Shown here piece after piece: positions 55,831 to 64,000 of a stretch of DNA of 64,000 bases. The notes under the pieces are model-generated. The model was not told the DNA's origin and did no database searches. It saw only the letters and a list, made by a program, of their open reading frames with translations. A program made the translations under genes and the position numbers. The stretch is from Amylostereum areolatum (taxonomy: Eukaryota; Basidiomycota; Agaricomycetes; Russulales; Stereaceae). Location: NCBI GenBank assembly GCA_012932865.1, contig SAXG01000006.1, forward strand, positions 1 through 64,000, given 5' to 3'. Numbering within the stretch: position 1 is the stretch's first letter; each line of letters starts with the position of its first letter.

Positions 55831-57186
55831 ATGTCGTCCGCTCTCGCTCGCTATGAGGCCTTCTTGATCAGCAATGTGTCCACAATATCGTCCCTCGAGT
55901 CCACACTGAGGTCCATCACCTGGCTCTTACCTGGGAGATTCAAGGACGCGGAGCTAGCGTCCGAGGCCCGTCAGTCTTTTCTCCCTTGTCCCCTTCGTCT
56001 CTCATCGAATTCCAGTCTCGGCTTCGCTAAACGCCCTCAGTCTTTACCACGATACCCTTCTCGCCAAAGTCGTCGAGAACGAACCCAAGTACAAACCTCT
56101 CATACCCCCTTCCCTTCACACCCGCTACACCCGTGCTTGGGCCGATGCCAGTTCCACCTACAAATGGGCAGCACGCGCGCTCGAACTCACCAGATTCGTC
56201 GAACTCTTGATCGAGATGGGCCTTCGCAGGAAAGCTTCCTCCAGGACTCGGTGGAGAGGTATCGTTACACTTGAAGCAATCAAGTATGTTTCCCACCACT
56301 AGCGCGCGCTCGCATCTGACTACCTCCCCTCATCAGAGCTATACTTCGTTTCGTTCTGCTAAGGATAACTCGTCGACCACTTGCCTCGCCCCCCATTCCG
56401 GAAAGAGATTTTGATCCCGCGACGATGCCTCCTCACTCCAACGCGTCCTCGCCCACTTTGGCCCCTTCGTCTCCTTCTCTTTCCCCACCCGCGACACCAG
56501 ACCATCTGCGAAACAACCGTAGCCCTCTTCCCCCCCATCCTCTCCTCACCTCCCCACCGCCCACAAAGCACACGTCCCCCGTCGAGGACTACCTCCTCTC
56601 AAAGGCACTGACCACCTCATCTGTAAAGACGCCCACCTCTCTTGTAAAGCCACTGACCTCTCCGAAGGATTGGCTGGCAGAAATCGCCTACGTCCTTCGG
56701 CCTCTCATTTATGGTGCGTTTCTCAAAATTCCGACCCCGTGTATCCCAATCCTTAGAATTTATTTCTAGTGATCATGCTTTCCTCGGATCGCAAAACGAA
56801 CCGTCCGTTGATGGCATCACTTGCTCTCGAGTTGGTTTCCCGGAACCTTCGTCGCGTCCCTTCCAATTCGTCCGCCCTCGAGCGTTCGGAGTATGCTGCA
56901 AGGGACAGGGACATTCTATGGTACTTGTTCCGCGGATCCATCTGGCAAACATGGACCAGGCAAGCTGCTCCTCCTCGTCTTTTTACTTGGGCTAACGAGG
57001 ATTGTGTCGATAGGCCAAAGCTGGAAAGTTTCGCGGATGGAGCAGCAAGCATTCCTGTTATTGGTCTCTTTGGGCTGTTATTGAAGGACTGGATGCCACT
57101 GATCGACCAGTATTACTACTGTATGTTTTCCCCTCTATACTCCTTCGGAGACCTATCTCATTATTTGTTCAGATACCGCGTCTTAG
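55831..57186 (+). CDS. PEX16: Peroxin 16
   Basis: The protein begins MSSALARYEAFLISNVSTIS and has the PEX16 blocks LRSITWLLPGRFKDAELASE, then NALSLYHDTLLAKVV, YKWAARALELTRFVELLIEM, WLAEIAYVLRPLIY, WTRPKLESFADGAASIPVIG and PLIDQYYYYTAS at the end. A Pro/Ser-rich insert of about 70 residues sits in the middle. PEX16 is a peroxisomal membrane protein that, with PEX3, brings membrane proteins to peroxisomes. Introns are short and phase-consistent; the last exon encodes only five residues. Confidence 0.93.
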
Positions 57187-57473
57187 CCGTAGGATCCTGT
57201 CAGCTATCTTGATTCTTTACTACACATGTACCCGCCCTTGTATCCGGTTGACGACCCCGCCTTGCCATCATTAATTAAGCCATTGACCGCTCCTGTGACC
57301 AGACAATCCACTGCACCGAACCACCGACACATGTGAATCCTTCCGACCGGACCGCTAGATTTTCAGCCAAGTGGACCGCTGGATTTTCACGGTGCCGGGT
57401 GCCGGAAGATCGGCAAGTTCTCCCCTGTTCTCCCCACTTCCGTCATCCACTATCTCTACGGTACTCCAACAAT

Positions 57474-58247
57474 ATGTCTGCCACACTCGGACAGCCTCTC
57501 ATGCTTCCTGGTCTTCGTCGAGTCGTTACGGGCCACAAAGGATCGTTAGGTGTGGTGCAATCGGACACATTGCAGCCGTCGGAAGTGAGCAAAGCTCAAA
57601 AGTATGGTCGTCTTGCGAGAGTGCGCTGACGTTCGTTAAGGAACTTTCAATGATCAAGGGTGTCTGGGCGGGCCCTATTTGGTCCACAGATGCAGTGCCT
57701 ACGAACGACAACAATGTCGAGTGCGTCTTTCGCGTCCAGTTCAGCGTGGTATGTACGCTGATTATGCCCGATAGCGTCGACGGTGGCACCAGGAAAATCG
57801 CGGGTGCGGGTGGGATTGTAATGACGAACGGCACGAACTGTCGGTGGACCGACCTCGCGCCTGGCGCCATCGCGCATATGGCAAGACATATTCTGCATTC
57901 TGCCCCATCCGTGAACCGCTAACGCCACAATCGTAGCATCGCACGCCTTCGGTTGATCTTAATATCCTCAGTAAGCTGTTGAAGCCGGACAGCCTGGACG
58001 GAACAATGACGGTTACTTGACAGTACAAGGCGAGCTCGTGCTTATCTTGGACGACGGCAGCGAGACCCATCTGTCCACGCCAGGGGATACGGTGGTCCAG
58101 CGAGGTACTATGCACGCTTGGAAGAATCCAGGGAAGACGTGGACGCGATGGGTCACGACGGTCATCGATGCGACGCCGATCGTGCTCGATGGTAAAGAGC
58201 GTGCCGATCTCGAATTCATCCTCCCAGAAGATTCGAAGTCGAGCTGA
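57474..58247 (+). CDS. Cupin-domain protein
   Basis: The N-terminus is LPGLRRVVTGHKGSLGVVQS; later RWTDLAPGAIAHMHRTPSVD, GELVLILDDGSETHLSTPGD and VVQRGTMHAWKNPGKTWTRW form a cupin barrel with a His pair (AHMHRT, TMHAW) as probable metal ligands. The product is about 175 residues, consistent with single-cupin fungal proteins. The substrate is unknown. Five exons were needed; the intron at 57881-57936 begins with GC, and skipping it breaks the frame. Tail-to-tail with the short-chain dehydrogenase, about 105 bases apart. Confidence 0.8.
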
Positions 58248-58352
58248 ACGATGGGGCCATCCTTCGCGTAGAAACTTTGGTTGTGACAATGGTCAATGTA
58301 TATCGTACAGTTTACTACAACGTCGTCGGGAAACAGCACGTCGGCGTCGGTT

Positions 58353-59347
58353 TTATTGAAGATTTACGAACAAACCGCCGTCAACGAGAAGAGACGCGCC
58401 GGTGACGTATTTGGCAAGGTCGCTGGCGAGGAAAACGACTGGGCCGGCGATGTCGTCGGGATCTGCGGTCGCAAGTAAGACAACTGGACACAAGAGAGAT
58501 TAAACGACCCACTTCCAAGTCTACCGATGCAAGTCCTGTTTTCCATGGCCACACGCTTTGATTGGTTGGACAAGTCTTCCTTGTTGATATCCGTGAGGAT
58601 CGTTCCAGGGAGAATGGCGTTCGCGCGAATGTTGTACTTTCCAAGAGCCACAGCGGTGCTTTGCATGAGCGAGAGGACTCCAGCTTTGGTTGGGGTGTAA
58701 TGACTATCATCGACGTAAGTGATTTGTCGAAATTGAGACACTTGTACTTACACCTGCTCTCCGCCACCGACGAGGGCAGATATCGACGAGATGCCGATGA
58801 TAGAACCACCCTGCGGCTTTTGGTTCGCCATCTGTTGAGACACGGCTTTGATTCTAGGATTAACGAGATGGACCCGACGAAGTCTCGATGGGCGCACCTT
58901 GAGTGATGTAAAAAGCACCATCGAGGTTTACATTGCGTGTGCTCTCCCATTCCGAGACAGGCATGGTAAGGAAGTCAGAAAACCGACATATTCCTGCATT
59001 GCTGACCAGAACATCTATTATATATAAAAGAGATGGGGATGGTTTTCGATCCGGACGGCGGCTGTTCACATACCGATGCGCCCAAAAGCATCCACGCCCT
59101 CTTTGACAATCCTGAGCGAGGTTTCATGCTTTCCGATATCTCCAGGGACCGAATGAACTTTCGATTCTGGGTATTTGGCGGCAATTTCGACGGCAAGCGA
59201 GTCTACCTCTGCCTTGGTTTCCGAGTCGCCGAGGTAGTGCAGGATGAGTGCTTTCGCGCCGTGCTTTGCACACTCGATGGCGCAGCCACGTCCGATGCCG
59301 CGGGAGGAGCCTGTGATGCAGACGACGCGTCCTTGGAGAAGAGCCAT
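58353..59347 (-). CDS. Short-chain dehydrogenase, L-rhamnose 1-dehydrogenase-like
   Basis: The Rossmann fold starts [20 protein letters not shown] (TGxxxGIG), followed by [34 protein letters not shown], the catalytic Ser region [15 protein letters not shown], and [15 protein letters not shown] with Tyr and Lys of Yxxx[16 protein letters not shown] and an end reading [18 protein letters not shown] resemble fungal L-rhamnose 1-dehydrogenases; that substrate is inference, and another sugar or polyol is possible. The protein is probably cytosolic and about 260 residues. Head-to-head with the ketol-acid-reductoisomerase-like gene, 197 bases apart. Confidence 0.85.
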
Positions 59348-59544
59348 GGGAGAGAGGTGAAGGGGAGAATAGATGAGACGGCCATGATCTCCTTAGACCC
59401 AGACGATGGAGGAGGTGAGGAGGCAGAGACGGACCGGGGAAGGGACCGTCACGCGGAAATCGCGGGGTAAGATAGCGCGGGCCGGAGGAGACCGAGCTCG
59501 TCCTGTCGCTCTCCGTCGCTCTCCCCGTCCGTCAGCTGCTCACC

Positions 59545-61049
59545 ATGTCTCGCCCTCTCTGCGGTATGCAGCCGGACGACCCCATATCTCCCCCCCTTAA
59601 AAGGACCGACGGTCTCCACCGCCATTCCATATTCCATCCTTCCCTGTTCCAATGGCAAAGATGTACGCATCCTGCTCGTCGTTTCCCTCACCGATCCAAC
59701 TCACCTCTCTCTGCCAGCTACTACTGACTCTGACGCGGACCTCGCCGTTCTCAAGGACAAGACGATTGTTTTCCTTGGGTACTGATCTTCGTTGATTTCT
59801 CTTCGGCTGTCGGTCTGACCTGTGCATTAGCTTCGGCAACCAGGGTGCTGCTCAAGCACAGAACCTCCGTGACACTGGTATCCCCAATGATAAAATCATC
59901 GTCGCCAATCGCGCAGATAACTATGCAGTCGATGCCAAGTCGAAGGGCTTCAACGTCGAGCATGATTTCGGCAAGGCCGCCGAGGTTGCCGATGGTAAGT
60001 TATTCGCCTCCCCTTCCCTATCACAGCTCTTGTTCATATTGTTACCGCTTCTTCTAGTTCTTTTCCTGCTCGTTCCGTGAGTTGTAGAAATCTGATTCGA
60101 CAAGTCTATTCGATACTAACCCACGTCTAGCGACCAAGTGCAACCCAAAATCTTCAACAAAGAGTTTGCACCAAAGCTCAAGAGCGACGCGGCAATCGTC
60201 GTAGCCAGCGGTTACAATGTCTTCTTCAAACTCCTCGACTTCAAGCCCACCCAAGATGTCGTCATGGTCGCACCTCGGTACGTACTTTCCATTGATACTT
60301 CACACTCTCCCACCTGACGCCTTTATATCAGGATGATCGGTAGCAGTGTCAGGACGCTCTACGTCAAGGGCACAGGCTTCCCCTGCTTTGTCTCGGTGGA
60401 ACAGGATGGGTCGGGTAACGGACTTCCTGTTGCTTTGGCCTTGTCAAGGGCTATCGGCGCGACGAAGACTGGCGCAATCGCCTCCTCCGTCAGGGAAGAG
60501 ACTGCTATGGATCTGTTTGCGGAGCAAGGCCTCTGGCCAAATATCATCATGCTATTCAGGGAGGCCTACAGTGTCTTGAAGGAGGCGGGATGCTCTGATG
60601 AGGCTTTGGTGTACGAGATGTATGTTCTTTTCTGACTCATCGCTTGTAGGATATGTATTGACCGTGTTCAAGGTGGATGTCCAAGGAGCCCGCGGAGATC
60701 TTTGAGGCTGCCGCGGAGGAGGGTTTCATCAAACAGGCGAGCAGAATTGTGCATGGAGCGTCGATGTTAGCTAACTTCCTCTTAGTTGAAGCACCATTCA
60801 TCAGTATCGCAATATGGCCAGCTCAACGGTGCTCTGAAGCTCGACGGTTCAGCGGCACGGGCGCACTTCAAAGATATCCTCTACAACCAGGTCTTGAACG
60901 GAAAGTTCCAGAGGGAGTTTACCGCTATTGAGGATGATCTCGAGAAGGAAGGCGACGACAACCCCCTCGCTCAACTCTACATCAAGTCAGAACAGAGTGA
61001 ACTCGGACAGGGTGAGAAGCGCGTTCGGGCGAGGCTGGGTCTCCCATAG
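59545..61049 (+). CDS. Ketol-acid reductoisomerase-like protein without mitochondrial leader
   Basis: A tiny first exon (MSRPLC plus one base, ending at a GTATGC donor) joins across a 97-base intron to DVRILLVVSLTDPTHLSLPA. The NADP site follows as TIVFLGFGNQGAAQAQNLRD, then VLFLLVPDQVQPKIFNKEF, ASGYNVFF, MVAPRMIGSSVR, and the C-terminal knotted domain with LSRAIGATKTGAIASSVREE and EQGLWPNIIMLFREAYSVL. This is the acetohydroxyacid isomeroreductase fold used in branched-chain amino acid synthesis. The normal fungal enzyme (Ilv5) is mitochondrial; this one lacks a presequence, so it may be a cytosolic paralogue with another role. Confidence 0.85.
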
Positions 61050-61365
61050 ATTGAAGTGTTGTAGTATTTATGTCATTAATCGAGTTTCACAAGCACTAGT
61101 GTATAAGACCTCCCCATACACCACTCGGGTGGGGATTTGTAACGCAAAGCCTGTGAAGATTTGAGGGAGCCTCGCTTCAAAGCAGTCTGCGACCTAAGGT
61201 TTACTTAGATTTCGGGTACGTAAGTATTTTGCGCGATAAGCTCTGTGCGCTTACGTGATCGAGGAAAGCGTTTGAGAGCGTTTGCCTCTGTTTTGCCCAA
61301 CGAACAGCTTTGCTTCGCATTTGCCGTCACTTGCACCTTAACACGTCCCTCACTTTTTTCTCATC
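61050..61365. promoter_or_regulatory. Intergenic region upstream of the splicing factor
   Basis: The 316 bases hold the 3' end of the reductoisomerase-like gene and the promoter of the RRM gene. No TATA box, repeat or gene is evident; the ATG is preceded by a short T-rich leader. Confidence 0.4.
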
Positions 61366-63575
61366 ATGTCCGAGAACGGTGTTGCAGAAAAGACAGCTGA
61401 TCAGAGATCGTGTGTTTATCTGGTTTCGGTTTATGTGACTTGTGCTAACCTTTCGTCTCTCAGTGTCAAATCCAGAGATCACTCTTCCGACACTCTTCGT
61501 ACTCGTCGTTCGCACCGGTCGCCCTCTCGGGACTACGACCGTCGTGACCGGCGCCGCGAGGATGACCGACGCAAAAGGAGCCGTAGCCGCGACAGAGGTC
61601 GCGAAAGACGTAGTCGCTCTGGTGAACGATCTCACAGGGACCGGGATAGGGACAGGCGTCCCCGTGACAGTGCTGAAAGTCGCCATAGCCATCGCGATCG
61701 TGAAGACAGGGACCGCCGCCGTCGCAAACGAGACGACGAACCGGAAGACGTCGACGCAGAGCGCTCGAAGCGCAAGCGCGGTGACGATGATGGTGTCCCT
61801 CCACACGACAGTCCTCGAAGAGACTTAGAAAGAGGTCCTTCTCGCGAAATCGACCGCCACGGTGACCGACCCTCCCGTCACGCTCGTGATCCCCGAGACG
61901 AATTTGATGACCCCCCACGGTACGGTCGCAGGGACGGACGGCCTCCATACGACGATACCAGGGACCGCCGTTTGCGTAAGAGTCCTCCTCCCAAGTGCGT
62001 ACTATCTTCTTTTGTGGATCCTTTGTCTGAACTTGTTTTTAGACCTGTTTACGAACCCCCTGTCGATGATCCTATGAACGAGGAGCCGAAAGAAGACGAC
62101 TCGGAAGCTCGGTCTGTATTCGTGTCTCAGCTTGCTGCTCGTCTTACAGCTCGAGATCTCGGTTATTTCTTCGAAGACAAGCTCGGCGAGAACACGGTGC
62201 TTGACGCTCGGATTGTTACTGATAGGCTGTCCAGACGTTCTAAAGGGTATGTCACTTGTCACTTCGGTTCTGCGTTCTCCGTATCTCAATACTCATTCAA
62301 ATTTAGTATCGGCTATGTGGAGTTCCGCACAATCGACCTTGTGGAGAAAGCCATTGGCCTCAGTGGCACAGTTGTCATGGGTTTGCCCATCAAAGTTCAA
62401 CTGACAGAAGCTGAAAGGAACAAGACACATCCAGGAGATGGGTTCGTCATTCCAAAAAACACAATCCTCACTTGTCTCATGCATTCGTAGGAATCTCAAC
62501 CTGCCACCCGGTGTACACGCACCTCATGGAACGATGCAGTACGTGCTGGTACACTGCAACCATACTTTGTCCTGCTTAATCTCTACTCCAGGCTCTATGT
62601 TGGATCTCTTCATTTCAATCTCACAGAAAGCGATATCAAGCAGGTCTTCGAGCCTTTCGGGGAGCTCGAGTTCGTTGACCTTCATAGAGACCCTATGACC
62701 GGTCGTAGTAAGGGTTACGCATTTGTGCAGTACGTGTCTATCTCTATTTCGATACGCTTGTCCTGATTCCTTCTAGGTATAAACGAGCCGAGGATGCCAG
62801 AATGGCTCTTGAACAAATGGAAGGTTTCGAGCTCGCTGGAAGAACGGTACGCGTTTTTTCTCTTGATCCCGTCCAATTGTATCATCTTGCGATTTTAGCT
62901 TCGTGTGAACACCGTTCACGAGAAAGGGACTGTCCGGTACACTCAACAAGATTCCTTGGATGAGGCTGGCGGTGTGTTTTCTGGTTATGTTTGCCTATGC
63001 GTCATTCCTAATAGCCTTGCTATTCAGGCGGTAATCTGAACGCAGCATCTCGTCAGGCGCTGATGCAAAAACTTGCCAGGATCGAACCCACGTCCGTACC
63101 TGAAACTATGTAAGTGTATTGTTCGTGGATCCTTCGCATGCTAACAGGCGATATGCAGCGCGAGGCCGAACATCCAAGCGATGGAGTCGCGTTGTGTCCT
63201 GTTGAAGAATATGTTCAACCCAGCAGAGTGAGTGGTTTGTCACGTGTTATCGCTCCCACCTCACACCGCTTCGTCATATAGGGAAACGGAGCGCGACTGG
63301 GACAAGGAACTCGCTGAGGATGTCAAGGGCGAATGTGAGGAGAAGTACGGCGCAGTTGCGCGCATCAAAGTAGACAGGGAATCTCAAGTAGGCTCGGCTG
63401 TCCTCGTTTTACTGCCATAAGCTCACGTTGAATCTACTAGGGCGAGATCTATGTCAAGTTCGACACTGTAGACGCAGCTCGTCAAGCCATCCAAGGCCTC
63501 AACGGTCGTTGGTTTGGTGGAAGGCCTGTCTCTGCCGGCTTCATATCCGACGCAATCATGCAAGCACATTCATGA
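61366..63575 (+). CDS. RBM39/Rsd1-type splicing factor (RS domain, three RRMs)
   Basis: The N-terminal RS-like region is packed with Arg-Asp, Arg-Ser and Arg-Glu pairs (DRRDRRREDDRRKRSRSRDR). RRM1 reads SVFVSQLAARLTARDLGYFF then GYVEFRTIDLVEKAI; RRM2 reads LYVGSLHFNLTESDIKQVFE and RSKGYAFVQYKRAEDARMAL; the C-terminal half-canonical RRM has RCVLLKNMFNPAEETERDWD and EIYVKFDTVDAARQAIQGLN with GRWFGGRPVSAGF. This matches human RBM39 (CAPER alpha) and S. pombe Rsd1, partners of U2AF and SF3b in early spliceosome assembly. RRM3 is the U2AF-homology type that binds tryptophan ligands. Nine or more short introns are present. Confidence 0.94.
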
Positions 63576-64000
63576 AAGAGGCGAGGCGAGGACTATGCCT
63601 TCTCTTGTTAGGTCGTTATATGATTCCTCCTTCTACTGAAAAATTGCGGCCATGCAAACAGGAAACGTTACGGCCATTTTCCATTTTATTGAATTCTTCT
63701 CCAGGTTTACTGTTCGCCACCAACCCTTCCCATCACTATGAGGTGTACGCCGTGCGCGCCACCTGAAGATGTTCGGGTGACAGCAGGTCTAGTTATGATT
63801 TCTTTCGAATCGTATATGCGTTTAGCTTCTCAATGCGTCTTCGTTCTACAATAGATCTTGCCGTGCATATTCACCATTGGGGTGTTCCTGATACGAGTTT
63901 TTGTACTCACACTGACCACATGAAAGACTTTAGACCATTGATGCCTTTTCATTATCTTTCGCGCTCGCCAGCGCACAATGTGATTTAACAGGCTCGAAAA
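63576..64000. other. Right-edge intergenic sequence
   Basis: It contains the 3' untranslated region of the RBM39-like gene. A frame continues to 63766 in another register but without a start or recognisable product. No other feature is seen before the edge. Confidence 0.45.

Noticed and set aside
61327..61948. Minus-strand frames opposite the RS region of the RBM39-like gene
   Set aside because: They are complements of Arg-rich codons; the plus strand has three RRMs downstream in the same gene.
63428..63766. 112-codon frame at the end of the RBM39-like gene
   Set aside because: It overlaps the last RRM exon in another frame; the true frame ends AIMQAHS at 63575.

Overview
The window looks like nuclear DNA of a mushroom-forming basidiomycete (Agaricomycetes-like). 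Nearly every gene is cut by several introns of about 45-60 bases with GT..AG ends, intergenic gaps are short, and the content is ordinary eukaryotic housekeeping plus families typical of filamentous fungi (EED-type Polycomb WD40 protein, BTA1 betaine-lipid synthase, DUF2235 hydrolase, secreted repeat proteins). I count 32 protein genes or gene parts. I saw no rRNA gene, convincing tRNA gene or CRISPR array. Most exon joins were worked out by hand from frame and splice signals.

Layout. 1-2.1 kb: a truncated minus-strand gene and a protein-kinase-like gene. 2.6-8.5 kb: a BRCT/Myb-like (Rap1-like) protein, a complex I Tim17-family subunit and an EED-like WD40 protein. 8.9-9.6 kb: a secreted precursor with five 31-residue units separated by Lys-Arg sites. 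9.9-20.9 kb: ESF1, NudC, a SIZ/PIAS SUMO ligase, the ADP/ATP carrier and the mitochondrial helicase IRC3. 21-28 kb: a fused pseudouridine glycosidase-kinase, molybdopterin synthase large subunit, ICE2 and DUG3. 28.6-31.9 kb: BTA1. 32.5-34.0 kb: a 1.48 kb DNA-transposon-like element with perfect 38-base terminal inverted repeats. 34-39 kb: phosphoacetylglucosamine mutase, SEC17 and NUS1. 39-51 kb: a DUF2235 hydrolase, a large multi-pass membrane protein, RRP36 and a CorA-family transporter. 51.8-53.1 kb: a second secreted repeat protein with paired arginines. 53.7-63.6 kb: an unknown coiled-coil protein, PEX16, a cupin protein, a short-chain dehydrogenase resembling L-rhamnose 1-dehydrogenase, a ketol-acid-reductoisomerase-like protein and an RBM39/Rsd1-type splicing factor.

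Neighbours are mostly unrelated in function. Many pairs are head-to-head with 140-480 bp between start codons, so shared divergent promoters are likely. Functional themes recur without forming an obvious cluster: ribosome assembly (ESF1, RRP36), mitochondria (carrier, IRC3, complex I), ER and lipid biology (ICE2, NUS1, BTA1), peroxisomes (PEX16). The least ordinary items are the Lys-Arg-punctuated peptide precursor, the secreted PVV-repeat protein, the inverted-repeat element and the Rap1-like protein.
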